Assembly: GCA_016703105.1 (NCBI GenBank)
Contig: JADJCS010000005.1
Span: 62,001-126,000, forward strand
DNA from: Flavobacteriales bacterium
GTDB taxonomy: Bacteria; Bacteroidota; Bacteroidia; Flavobacteriales_F; PHOS-HE28
DNA: 64,000 bases
Direction of reading: 5' to 3'
Shown: positions 40,083-50,399 of the stretch, in pieces
Numbering within the stretch: position 1 is the stretch's first letter
Layout: every line of letters starts with the position of its first letter
Translations under genes and position numbers: made by a program
The notes under the pieces: generated by a model
The model's database searches: none
What the model was told of the DNA's origin: nothing
What the model saw: the letters and a program-made list of their open reading frames with translations, nothing else

Positions 40083-40863
40083 ACACCGCATCTGCCCGCC
40101 CCATCAACGTCCATTCTCCGGGAGCATCCCACGCAACTACGACGAGCACCTGGGCCCGCTCTTCTTCGAGCCGTTCAGTGAACTGCTCGCGGAACGCATC
40201 GCAGCGCTCGCGCTTCGAGCGCGGTCCTCGGAGCTCGCCTGCGGCACGGGCCGTCTTACGCGCCATATCGCCTTTTTAGCGGCTGGACAAGTCCCGCACG
40301 TAGTCGCCACGCCGGACATCAACCCCGCCATGCTCGGATGCTTAAGCAGCAACTGCCCAACGAAGACCCCATTGAATGGAACGCGGTGGATGCAGTGAGC
40401 CTGCCCTACCCCGACAAGAGCTTCGACCTGGTGGTAGTGCAGTTCGGTGTGATGTTCTACAACGCGACCGTATGCAGGCCTACCGTGAGGCTTTGCGCGT
40501 GCTGCGCCCCGGTGGCCGCATGCTCTTCACATGCTGGAACAGTGTGGACAAGAACCCTGCTGCATGGGCCACCCAGGGTGTGGTGGAGAAGTTCTTCCCG
40601 ATCGACCACCCGCGTTCTACACCATTCCGTTCGCCTACCACGAAAGCGTGCGCATCCATGAAGACGTGCTCACCGCCGGGTTCGACCACGTGCAGATGGA
40701 ACTGCTCGCGCCGGAGGGTTATGCACGCACCGCCGCCGATGCGGCCGTGGGTCTGCTCGAAGGCTCGCCCATCCATACCAGATCATCGATAAGTGACCCG
40801 CTCCTGCTACCGGCGATGCGCACGGAGCTCGAAGCACGGCTGGTGACCGGTTCGGCCGCGTAG
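40079..40863 (+). pseudogene. Class I SAM methyltransferase, several frameshifts
   Basis: Pieces of one methyltransferase follow in order in all three frames: SIPRNYDEHLGPLFFEPF, ELACGTGRLTRHI (motif I), DINPAML, NAVDAVSLPYPDKSFDLVVV, MQAYREALRVLRPGGRMLFT, then FAYHESVRIHEDVLTAGFDH and PLLLPAMRTELEARL to the end. At least five single-base shifts are needed to join them. Given similar breaks in nearby genes this may be an intact gene in the cell, but the density here also allows true decay. Confidence 0.6.
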
Positions 40864-41185
40864 ACCTTCGTGTGCCGCAAAGCGCCTGGGCCCGTCGAGC
40901 GCGCATGAAGTGTCAAGTGGCCCTGATGCGTGCCGCGAAGGCGCAGTGCTCGCGGCACGGTCTCTGACGCGCTACGTTGCTGGCCGTCATAAGCATCCCC
41001 GCAGGATCTCTCGTCGTTGGGGACCCTGCGAGAGTTGCGTGAGCCGCAGAAGTTGCCGAAAGCGCGGGAGACCACTGCGGAGATACCGAGAGGACACCCT
41101 GAGGTGGTTTAAACAAGCGCGGAAAACCGTGGGTTCAGACCTGTACTGAAGGTCGAACGGGCGCGCGTTGCTATCTACCTCGCTA
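40864..41185. other. Gap with no supported gene
   Basis: I see no convincing gene, RNA or terminator here. It contains a CAAGCGCGGA word at 41114-41123 that recurs at 43174 and 46188, and the open frames crossing it do not resemble known proteins. Confidence 0.4.
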
Positions 41186-42853
41186 TCACCAAGCATCTGA
41201 AGCGGGGGCCGGACCGGCGGTATTGAGGTGGTGAGCAAGTAAGTGCCGTTCGGCAAAGCGGATTCGACCCGCGTCGTCGTCACCGCTATTGGATACTCTC
41301 CCACCAACCTGCCCTGCATGTCAAATGCAAAAAGGCGGACACCCTCACCCGGAACCTCCGGTACGCGAACCGTGAAGTACCCATCGCACGGGATAGGCCA
41401 CGCAGAGAAACGTGACGGAGCCTCATCAAGATCTTCAACGGATACCAGTTCGTCGCTCAATTTCAAAAGGAAGAACCCCCATTGAAATCGTCCAGTGAAT
41501 GAACTCTAGGTCCAGGGTCGAAATCCACCCGTCACCAAACCGTCCACCTGTGTAGACCGCCGAAGAGAGCGTCTGGATCGACTCTGCCAGATAAGCCCGA
41601 GGCACCCAAACCCCACACCCCAAACGAAATCACCCTGTGCAACTGACCATGTACATGTCCGAGTTGCCGCCACTTCGATCCACTAGGCATGTTCCGGGGC
41701 CCGGGATCCGGGACCAGTGGATCAAAAAACCGGAAACCGCCACCCAAAGACAGAGCCATCTTGCGCAATAGAGATAACTGTGCCGTATTCATCCAGAGCG
41801 GACAATGCCGAGCTGCTTCACCCAGACCAAGGGAAAGATCGACATCCAGTTTGCAGATGAACGCGTCTGATGCGTATTGCGAGGTGGTATTGAGCTGGAT
41901 GGTCCCCGGACCTGGATGAAATCCGCGGAATCGCTGGGAAACAGCCCGTGAGATATGAAAGCCATCCCAATGGTCCGAACGGAGATGTATCCGTACGCCA
42001 TTGTACGTGCGACCCGGAACGCATCCACGAACCCGCCCGCTGCATCCAGCTTCACCAGGAACTTGCTGTTGCCCGGAACAAGATGCACGCCAACACCTGG
42101 ATCAAGGTCGGCTTCATGGTGGTTGATCCACTCCCAGCACGTCGCCATTGTCATCCACCGCGAGGTCAAAGCAACCGTCGGTACCATCACCACGAAACGT
42201 CCTTGTCCACACATGAGATCCCCGTTAGTGTCGAACTTTGAGATAAAAACATCCGTCTCTCCTGCGCTCACGGATCCGTGTTACCCGGCCCGGGGTCAAG
42301 GTCCGCCGTACCGGAGAAATAGCCGCCGACATATATGACCGGAGGCGTCCATACACAAATTGTGGCCGCTATCGTCCCCCAGACCTCCGAATGTCTTCAC
42401 CCATTGGAAGTTCCCAGCCGTGTCACACTTCAAGAGGAACGCGTCATGTTCGCCGACGGCGGTGCGCAAGACGTTGTTCGGTGGGTCAAAGTCGCACGTG
42501 GCATTAAAATTACCAGCGAAGTAGAGGGCACCATCCGGGCCCAATAGGCATTCACCACCGAAGCTATTGGTGCCGAGGCTCAACGTCTTGCTCCAGATCA
42601 GGTTCCCTTGCGGGCTCACCTTACGTATCAACCCAGTATGCACACCAGTACCTGACCAGTAGATGTTCCCATCCGCATCCGTCACGATCCGTGCGATCTC
42701 ATTGCCTCCGCCATACTGTTTAACCCATTCAAAGGATTGCGCCTTGCTCGCGTGTACGATACACACGAGAGAGGCCGCAACGATGGTCTTCGTGAGCCCT
42801 TGAGGGAATGGACCGATCGTTCTACGTCCACGGATAACGCGATCTGCTTTCAT
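41186..42853 (-). pseudogene. Second DPGPG-repeat secreted protein, multiply frameshifted
   Basis: A relative of the protein at 31985-33780. From the start at 42853 it has a leader (IVAASLVCIVHASKAQ), then SFEWVKQYGGGNEIARIVTD, blades such as LIRKVSPQGNLIWSKTL and FLLKCDTAGNFQWVKTFGG, and motifs DFDPPNN, DLDPGVG and VPDPGP. The sorting domain (WPIPCDGYFTVRVPE ... NGTYLLTTS) is near 41230-41400. At least six shifts break the frame. The reconstructed stop at 41186 is tentative. Confidence 0.6.
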
Positions 42854-43059
42854 TGAACAAGGTTGCCTAAACGTCATGCCATGAGTTGCAGCCACTCAAA
42901 TGTATGACCTGCTATCTGCATAGGGTCCTCCGCTTCGAGACTGACGGTTTCCTTTATAGACGCAAATACATCCCTCTGGCGCTACGGTCCAGCCGCGTGC
43001 TAACCCAGCGCTTGCCCGCGGCTCTGCCGGAGTTCGGAGCAACTCGTTCAGTGGAGACT

Positions 43060-43187
43060 TTGCGAACGCCAAAACCTCCCATCCCAAGCGCTTTGTGCTA
43101 AGAAGAGTTGATACAACCCGCCGTCCAGCGCGGGCTGCGATCGCTAGCGCGGCTGAGGCAGAAGAATTCTGGACAAGCGCGGACGAA
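43060..43187 (-). repeat. Dispersed element resembling the 3-prime end of the Fn3-family gene at 50225
   Basis: Bases 43062-43140 match 50140-50222 with small differences: shared words are AACGCCAAAACC, CTTTGTGCT, AAGAAGAG, CCCGCCGTCCA and GGGCTGCGATC. The part around CCCGC...GCGGG can form a hairpin. On the minus strand it would follow the end of an Fn3-type gene, but here only a possible tail remains upstream. The stretch to 43187 holds the second shared word described for 46180. Confidence 0.5.
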
Positions 43188-43287
43188 AGAAGGAGCACAC
43201 ATTCTACACCCACCTATCATTCGCTTCTCAGTCTCTCCCACAACGCCAACCTGATCCGCCCGCATCATCCCCACGTTCACGAAAGTG

Positions 43288-43833
43288 TTACACGAGATCA
43301 GGTGGATGCCGTTCAGGTTGCCGTAGACCAGACCTTCCGGATCGCTGCCGCCGTGGCGGGAATGCCGTACTGTAGCCAACCCAGCTCTTGGGTCGCAGGT
43401 CGGGTCGCAACTTGAAGAAGCCGGCCATGTTGGTGATCATCACCCCGACCTTTTCGGTACGCTTGCCCCAGCGGCGGAAGAAGTGCGAGTCGAAGTGCAG
43501 GGCTCTTCCCTCCACCTGCAATTGCAGCGCGTCCACCGCATCGTAGTGCTTGTGGTACCACCACATCAAAGCATGGCAGGTAGCAGTCGTGGTCGACACG
43601 TGCACCACGGCGCGCCAATTGTTGTGTACGCCACGGCAGTGGACGGGAAAATCCTGCACAATGCATCCCGCATGTTCATCCTTGGCTACACTGGCTTGCA
43701 ACAACTGGCACCGGCGCCGCAGTTGATCCATGACGCGCGGGTGCTCGCATCGCGCCACCTTCAACATCCCCTCCAGGCTGGAAAGCGAGAGGCCCATACG
43801 CGAAGGTGAACAATAGAATAACTGATCGCGCAT
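43288..43833 (-). CDS. Hypothetical protein, likely frameshifted near its end
   Basis: About 181 residues from the ATG at 43833 (MRDQLFYCSPSRMGLSLSSL). It has a helical first half with LEGMLKVARCEHPRVMDQLRR and a second half rich in His/Trp/aromatics (CHALMWWYHKHYDAVDALQL, HFDSHFFRRWGKRTEKVGVM). I do not recognise the family. The last ~30 residues become arginine/proline-rich in this frame, so a shift near 43370 is likely. It lies 74 bp downstream of an Fn3-domain fragment on the same strand. Confidence 0.5.
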   Translation of the reverse strand: MRDQLFYCSPSRMGLSLSSLEGMLKVARCEHPRVMDQLRRRCQLLQASVAKDEHAGCIVQDFPVHCRGVHNNWRAVVHVSTTTATCHALMWWYHKHYDAVDALQLQVEGRALHFDSHFFRRWGKRTEKVGVMITNMAGFFKLRPDLRPKSWVGYSTAFPPRRQRSGRSGLRQPERHPPDLV

Positions 43834-43907
43834 GGCTTGTGTTCCCCGGTTCACGACCCGTGGTTGTAGGACATGCTGCGCTGGTCCCGGTCCGAGAGTA
43901 TCCAGCG

Positions 43908-44260
43908 CTAGAGCGCCACGCTCTTTGCCGGAACGCTGTACGGGCTCTCGCCGGCCGTACCGATGGCCAGCACCCGGAACCAGTAGTAGCGCAACGAGAC
44001 CAGGTCCACCTTCGCGTAATGGGCATGGCTCACCTCCGCCACTGCGCGCCAGCCGTCGGGGCGGTCGGGGTCCGCATCGTCTATCTCCATGCGGTACAGC
44101 CGCGCACCACGCACCGGGTCCCAGGCCACATGCACCTGTCCGGGATGTTCGCCATGATGGGCCACCAGGTTCTGCGGCGCGTGCAATGCGCCGATGCGCA
44201 CGGCGGGCTTGCGGGGCGGGAAAACCGGTGCGCACCAATTTGGGACATATCGCCCAGGGC
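43908..44260 (-). pseudogene. Fn3-domain protein, N-terminal part missing
   Basis: Encodes one nearly full fibronectin type III domain: PAVRIGALHAPQNLVAHHG, VHVAWDPVRGARLYRMEID, GWRAVAEVSHAHYAKV and YYWFRVLAIGTAGESPYS. It belongs to a small family also found at 50225-50399 and 51311-51944, where Fn3 follows a ~120-residue helical domain. Here that domain is missing; upstream sequence belongs to the tail of another broken gene. Confidence 0.6.
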
Positions 44261-44276
44261 CACTTGACCTGTGGCT

Positions 44277-46092
44277 ACCTAGAACCAAATGCCTTGCGCG
44301 ATGGTTGGTTTGGCACGGTTCGCGCATCCGCGCCAGCGTTGGGGAGGCACCCTGGATCCTAAGGAAAAAGTCGCCGCTACCATCAACTTGCAGGTCAGGA
44401 CCGTACCTCCAGAGCACATCACCCGAAGGAAGTAACTCCCAGGGTCAAGCCCGGAGACATCAATGCGGTTGGAGCCGGGCGATCGTCCGGATCATCCAGG
44501 ACTTGTCGACCATGCATATCGTAAAGATGCAATGCGACCACATCACCGTCCATACCAAGGACACGCGCTTCGGTGGTGGCTGGATTGGGGTGGCAAAGAT
44601 CGTTGGGAACGATCTCGGGTAGGCCTGTCTGGAACTCGGGGTCCAGTTCGCAGATGAACACATCCGTGAGCCCGTTGGCCAGCAGACCGGTACCGTTGGC
44701 GGGCCGAACGTGAGGCTATCGCTGAAGTACCCCACAGCGAGCATTCCTCCCATGGGCCCCCACATCGTTCCTGCGAAGTAGACCCCTCCCAAAGCCCAGA
44801 TCGGGGTCGCGTGCTCGAACACCCCCGTGGAGGACAGGGTCAGCAGCAGAGCATCATCATCGCTGCTATTGAACGTTGAGCACCATGCGTTGCCGCCATC
44901 CAGGAACCCGCCGGGATCCACATCATGCGGTCCGCCATAGCTCACCGCGAGATGGACCGAGCCGGAAGTGGTAAGCGTCGGATCGCTGATGTACTCGTTG
45001 ATAGGTGGAGCCTCCCGCAACACCCCATTGGAAACTGCCCGTGGTGGTCATCTTCATGCAGAACCAATCCGCATCACCGTTGTCGCTGGAACCGACCATG
45101 GTCTGGCCCGGGCCAGGATCCAGGTCCACCCTGTGCCAAGGAGCGCACCGGCTATGACGAGATCATCGTTCTGGTCCTTTTCGATATCGGCCACGCGTAG
45201 CCCCAGGAGCCAGGAACGGTTTGCGCGAACTGGGTGTACCAGTTCACGTACCGTTCGGCGCGTACTCCACCACGAGCATTTCACCATCCGCCGCATCCAC
45301 GAGGGTGACCCCAGTCCTGATCCAGGTCGAAGGTGCTGGAGAACTCCCCACGGCCAGTACGTTGTCATTGGCATCAATGAACAATTGTTCAAAGTTCACA
45401 GGCAGCAAAGCGCTCCACACATACGCCCCGTTCTGGTCGTATTTCACCAAGCCATCGACACCGAATGGGGAGTCGGCCAGTACGGTCCCGGGTCCGGGAT
45501 CCAGATCCACAGAATCCAGCCCCCAACGGTCATGCGTAAACATTGTTGTCGCTGTCAATGCCGACGTCCCAGACCTGATCATAGGATGAATCCGGCAGAT
45601 GGATCAGCCAGTCCAATGAACCGACAGAGTCCAATTGTGCTACGTAGATGTCGGACTCGTGCAGGGCGGACAGCGTACTGATCCCCGGCCCCGGATCGAA
45701 GTCTCCGGAGTCGAAGAATACGCCGGCGACCACACATTGTCCCAAGGATCCGGTGGCCAGCCCACGTGGCTGATCCAACCATGCACCGCCGCCCAACCTC
45801 GCCACCCAATCCGGCGTGCGATCGGTACCGCAACGCGCCACCCATATGTTATCGAGTCCGATCCAACAACCGGATACGTCCCCACACCGGGATCGAAATC
45901 GCACGTGCCTCGGAAGACCCCGGTCACGAACAGGTTGCCGAACGGATCGAACGAAGGCTCGAACGCCGCCGTATGATCGTTACCACTGATCTGTGATACC
46001 GCGGTCGCGAATTGAGCCCGGCAGTGATGGATCGGCCAAAGGCCGATGAACAACATGCACAGGATCTGGACAAGGGCTGGTGAGCGTTCCAT
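44277..46092 (-). pseudogene. Third DPGPG-repeat secreted protein, multiply frameshifted
   Basis: Starts at 46092 with a leader (ILCMLFIGLWPIHHCRAQ). Pieces in all three minus frames carry GNLFVTGVFRGTCDFDPGVG, DFDPGPGISTLSALHESDIY, DLDPGPGTVLADSPFGVDG, LVKYDQNGAYVWSALL, DLDPGPGQTMVGSSDNGD and HDVDPGGF, ending with a sorting domain (PNPATTEARVLGMDGDVV, then LDPGSYFLRVM). At least six shifts are needed. It is a paralogue of the proteins at 31985 and 41186 and may be truly decaying, or may lie in a low-quality stretch. Confidence 0.6.
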
Positions 46093-46179
46093 CTACCACG
46101 GAGTTGGTGAACCTATGACGGTTGCGAACCGCTACGGTTGCGTTCCCCCCGGTTGGTCCGCGGCGGCCGCGGACGAACA

Positions 46180-46201
46180 GATCTGGTCAAGCGCGGATGA
46201 A
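46180..46201. repeat. Short dispersed repeat, copy at 43166
   Basis: The bases around TCTGGTCAAGCGCGGATGAA match TCTGGACAAGCGCGGACGAA at 43168-43187 at 18 of 20 positions, and the flanking GC-rich stretch is also related. It lies between the divergent starts at 46092 and 46283, in the gap of 190 bp. Confidence 0.4.
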
Positions 46202-46282
46202 CTTCGAGGTGGCGAACGGCTTGATAAACCGCTGCGCTGCTCTAGGTTTGGAATAGCCTTCTGATATAAAGCCGTTCCAAAT

Positions 46283-47986
46283 ATGAAATACTTCCTTGCC
46301 CTTCTAACCTGTGGTCTAGTTTCCACGGCCACGTTCGCCCGGATCTGGTACGTCGACCCAAGCATTTCCTCTCCACTCGTTCTTGCCGATCTAAACGTCG
46401 CCATGGATTCCGTCAGTGCGGGCGACACCGTCATGGTCAGAGGAACGCACTTTGCCAACATCGCCATACAGGTGCCATTGACCCTCTATGGTGAAGGATA
46501 CAGCGACATCTCGGGGAACAAGACGACCATCTTCGGCAGGGTGGATATTGAATCCGACAGCGTGCATATCTCAGGGCTCAGGATCCAAGCGTGGTCGGCA
46601 AGCTTTCCGATCACGATATGGGGTGGCGCAAACAACATCACGATAGAACGATGCCGGATCGAAGGACAGTGTCATTGCAGGGTGCCATCGAGAACGTCAC
46701 TTTTCGGAACAACGTTTTTCAGCAGTACTCCAACGGCTACAGCATGGACATTTCCATTTCGAACATTGATACACTGGTCGTGGAGAACAATGTCTTCGAC
46801 ACGCCCTATTACTTCAGTGGTGTGGCAACGTCCTCAGGAATGAACACCGTTCTCATCAGGAACAACCTGTTCCTCGGCACAGCTGCGATCTCGTTGCTCT
46901 TCGACGACGATTGCAGCGCTAGTCTGTATAACAATATCTGCTTCAGCAGGGCACCGCAAGACTGTCCGAGCTGCACCTATTCCCACAACCTCTTTTGGAA
47001 CGACCCGATCGGGTACGACACGCTTATCACCGGTAACAACAACCTCAACCACGTTCCACCAGGATTAGTTGGATACTCCGGCGGGGACTTCGACTTCAAT
47101 GCGGACTATTCGCTGTCTGATACGTCACAATGCCATGGCGCAGGCTTGAACGGAGTTGACATCGGTATCACCGGTGGGTACTACCCATATTTCCTTGGCG
47201 AAGGACCGAAGATCCCGTTGGTCACCTATGCCAACATCGGGAGCAGTGCTGATGAGCAGGACCCGGTGTACTACCTCCAGTTCGACAGCCGGGCGCGGAC
47301 CGATGTATTCTATCCGGGTACGTACACGAGCAACAACGATTCGGTCCACTTGGTGCAGGCGGAGTACTGGATCGACTCCGATCCCCATTCCCGGCACTGG
47401 TACGTTGGTCTCGCTCACGGCCACCGACACCCTGTTCTTACATCGATTCCATCCTGGATTGCAACTTGATACAGGAGCACACACGATCAGCGTGCGGGCA
47501 AGAGACGACCGAGGCAACTGGGGCTTCGTTTTCAGCGATGAGACAAGGAATGAGTACTACGATGTGGGGATAACGCAAACGATGGGCTATTACATCAGGC
47601 AAGGGACCAAGACGAAGTTGGAGGTCGAGGTCACAAACAGAAGCACAGTGGATTTGGCAGAGCAATATCTGGTCATCCGATCATCGCGGTTCTTTGAGAT
47701 GAACTTCAAGAATGAGGTCGACTCTCTATCGCAGGAATGTTCGTTGGGAACATCCCAAAGGGTGCAGTACCCCACTGAGTACATAGTGCCTATCTGGATT
47801 GGGAAGCTCGACGCGCAGAGCTCAATCGCCCTTAATCTGTACCTCACGTTTCCCCAAGTAAGCCCGCACGGGATCATTAGTGTGTCCGCTGAAGTCCTTG
47901 GTGACAAGAGTTCGGCGTTACAGCGTGCATTCGATCTCTCACCTACTGATAGCCTTTTCATGTCTCGCTTTATTGCAGTTCGATGA
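46283..47986 (+). CDS. N-terminal part of a secreted beta-helix/M23 mosaic protein, frameshifted
   Basis: A signal peptide (MKYFLALLTCGLVSTATFA) leads into a right-handed beta-helix (RVDIESDSVHISGLRI, NNITIERCRIEG, NTVLIRNNLFLG, CSASLYNNICFS) and then beta-rich domains (HTISVRARDDRGNWGFVFSD). Frames change near 46675 and 47405 and the pieces fit end to end. The stop at 47984-47986 overlaps the next ATG by 4 bp, but the downstream part has no signal peptide of its own, so the two features are most likely one ~1280-residue gene. Base composition is lower in G+C than the flanks. Confidence 0.6.
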
Positions 47987-50124
47987 TCACAGCGATAGAT
48001 GCCTTCAGTGATTCCCTTGGAATGAGCTCAGTCACCTATGATGATCTTGTTACTGCTATGAAGACATGGGCGGATGAGAATAACCCTCTTTTTACCGCTG
48101 TCATGCCCCTGAACATTCTGACACCCGCCTTCCTCTACGAAGCTTATAGTCTTGGTCCGGACTCAGCGCTGATGGAGAGTATCTATCTGATGGCGTACGG
48201 TGCATTTGTGGCCCGTTCCTACAATACCGAGGTCAACACCGGGGATACAAGCCTATTCGCTCAAAACGATCAAAGGTCAGTCGATCCGGACTGCACTCAA
48301 GGCTGTGATTGCACCACACCGTTGGCCTATTTTGATTCACCGTATGACTATGCGCTTCCTCTGGTACCGACGTCATACTTCAGGATATCAAACGGATGTA
48401 AGCTGCGATGTGATTGCATGTGTGAAGGAACATGGACGCGAGAAGAATGCATGCATCGTGCAATAGACATATACCCCAACCCGATTCTTGAGTACATCTA
48501 TGATCCATGCCAAATAGATGTCAAAGCGATTCTCGAAGGCGATGCGGTCCCATATGGTGGTGCGATGGAAGGATACGGTGTTAAGGTTACATCGGATTTA
48601 GTCGGTCACACTGTTATGATTGACTACCACCACTTGTGCGAAGAAAATAGAGCAATTGGCCATGTGTTCGCTGGGATGAGTCCTGTTGGACGTCTCGGTA
48701 GTAGTGGGCTGTCAACTGGACCTCATGTGCACATAGAGGTATGGGTTGACGGGCAGAAAGTACCTCCAGACTGTTATGAAAATGTATGGTCACCCTACGG
48801 TAGAGACCTCGATGCCTTTGTGGATCAACCTTGCGAGCCATTAGCAGTAATACACTGTCTAGGTCAGGAGGTCGAAAATGTTCCTTGTCCTGAAGGTGCT
48901 TTTTATATCTCAACCGATGGCACCTGCCATAGTAACTGGGAGAAGGGCAGTGCTGCGGGCTGCCATGATGGGATCACGCCCAATGACCCGAACGATAAGG
49001 TCGGCAACATTGGCTCCGGAGCCCCGCACTACATACAGCCAACGGATGAGTTGCACTACGGGATCTTCTTCGAGAACGTTGATACGGCAACGACAGCTGC
49101 ACAAGTCATTCACATCCTGGATACGCTTGATGTGACCAAGGTGGATGCCAGCACATTCTACTTCGAGAGCATCACGGCAGGCGAGATGCTGATCGTGCTG
49201 CCGGATAGCGTCCATCTACAAGTGTTGGATATCGTGTACATGAAGGAGCCTGTCAACGGTTGCTTCGTGCACGTGCAGGCATCCTTCGATCCTTCCACCG
49301 GCATCGCGGACATTCAGTTGACCTCTCTGGACACCTTCCCGCCATACGCGCCTGCTGACGGTCTTTGGGAAGGCTTACTCCCTCCCGACACAACGGACTT
49401 TGACGGCAACGGCATGGTGACTTTCAGGGTCATGCCGATCTCAACGATCCCAGACGGTACGGTGATCTACAACACCGCGCACATCATCTTCGATTCCAAC
49501 CCGGCAATACAGACCGGTACCTGGTTCAACACCATTGATGGGGAGGCGCCTACCAGCTTCGTTCATGCACTCCCTGCCACAACGAACGATACGAGCTTCG
49601 TTGTCCACTGGGAAGGAACGGATGGCGGTAGCGGTGTCGTTGACTTTGACATATACGCCAAGCTCAGTGGGGATACAGCGTTCACCCAGTGGTTCAGCCA
49701 CACCTCACTGGACTCCGCCACATTCGTGGGTGTATGGAATGGCACCTACCAGTTCTACAGTGTGGCCTACGATTCCGTTGGCAACATGGAGATCAAGCTG
49801 CCTATGGTGGAGGCATTCACAACGCTCCTAGAGCTCCACGTCGGGATGGAATATATCGTCAACACAGAGGAGGTTCGGGTGTATCCGAACCCTACAAGCG
49901 GGAAGCTCACCGTCGAAGCGATGGTTCAACAAGACGAAGATCTGACCATTGACATCTTCGACCTGCTCGGTAGCCAGATAGGTTCGTTCGTGATAAAAGG
50001 GCCGAGCGGGACATATCTCCGACACGAGATCGACCTGGACGATCAAGCGGACGGCGTCTACATCCTTAGGCTGAACGGTCGCGACGACAGCGTTCCAAAG
50101 AAGTTCGTCCTGAAAAAGAACTAG
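47983..50124 (+). CDS. M23-like peptidase domain protein with type IX sorting domain
   Basis: 713 residues in one clean frame. The region CMHRAIDIYPNP (H-x3-D) and later GLSTGPHVHIEVW (H-x-H) matches the zinc ligands of M23/LytM glycyl-glycine endopeptidases. Cysteine-rich stretches flank it. A following domain (GAPHYIQPTDELHYGIFFEN ... IIFDSNPAIQTGTWFNTID) is the DUF7619-like module common in Bacteroidota surface proteins. A clear type A sorting domain closes it (VYPNPTSGKLTVEA ... VPKKFVLKKN). Probably the C-terminal part of the gene beginning at 46283. The first ~900 bp are notably AT-rich. Confidence 0.75.
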   Translation: MITAIDAFSDSLGMSSVTYDDLVTAMKTWADENNPLFTAVMPLNILTPAFLYEAYSLGPDSALMESIYLMAYGAFVARSYNTEVNTGDTSLFAQNDQRSVDPDCTQGCDCTTPLAYFDSPYDYALPLVPTSYFRISNGCKLRCDCMCEGTWTREECMHRAIDIYPNPILEYIYDPCQIDVKAILEGDAVPYGGAMEGYGVKVTSDLVGHTVMIDYHHLCEENRAIGHVFAGMSPVGRLGSSGLSTGPHVHIEVWVDGQKVPPDCYENVWSPYGRDLDAFVDQPCEPLAVIHCLGQEVENVPCPEGAFYISTDGTCHSNWEKGSAAGCHDGITPNDPNDKVGNIGSGAPHYIQPTDELHYGIFFENVDTATTAAQVIHILDTLDVTKVDASTFYFESITAGEMLIVLPDSVHLQVLDIVYMKEPVNGCFVHVQASFDPSTGIADIQLTSLDTFPPYAPADGLWEGLLPPDTTDFDGNGMVTFRVMPISTIPDGTVIYNTAHIIFDSNPAIQTGTWFNTIDGEAPTSFVHALPATTNDTSFVVHWEGTDGGSGVVDFDIYAKLSGDTAFTQWFSHTSLDSATFVGVWNGTYQFYSVAYDSVGNMEIKLPMVEAFTTLLELHVGMEYIVNTEEVRVYPNPTSGKLTVEAMVQQDEDLTIDIFDLLGSQIGSFVIKGPSGTYLRHEIDLDDQADGVYILRLNGRDDSVPKKFVLKKN

Positions 50125-50147
50125 TCGACTTCCAGGCCTTTAACGCC

Positions 50148-50176
50148 AAAACCCCCAGGACCATCCCAGGGGCTTT
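50148..50176. terminator. Bidirectional hairpin between convergent genes
   Basis: AAAACCCCCAGGA and TCCCAGGGGCTTT form a stem of CCCC/GGGG plus AGGA-like pairs, with A-rich and T-rich flanks on either side. It lies 24 bp after the stop at 50124 and downstream of the Fn3 remnant on the other strand, so it may stop transcripts from both sides. A related copy lies at 43062-43090. Confidence 0.5.
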
Positions 50177-50224
50177 GTGCTTAAGAAGAGGTAGCACATC
50201 CCGCCGTCCATCGCGGGGCTGCGA

Positions 50225-50399
50225 TCAAGCGGCGCGGCCGCTCACCACATCGCTCGCGGGGCCTTCGCCGATACGGCCGAGGGCGCACACGCGGAACGAG
50301 TAGAACTTGCCGGGCAGGGTCCGTGATGCGGACCTTGGCACGGCTGCTCACGGCTACCATCGTCCACTTCGTGGCGCCCGAAGTCGCTAACGCGGGCCC
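50225..50399 (-). pseudogene. C-terminal half of an Fn3-family gene, joined to the 42-bp repeat array
   Basis: On the minus strand, SGATKWTMVAVSSRAKVRIT and, after a one-base shift near 50323, PGKFYSFRVCALGRIGEGPA SDVVSGRAA to a TGA at 50225. This is the second half of the Fn3 domain seen complete at 43908 and 51738. Where the first half should be, the frame continues into degenerate 42-bp repeat units. Confidence 0.6.
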
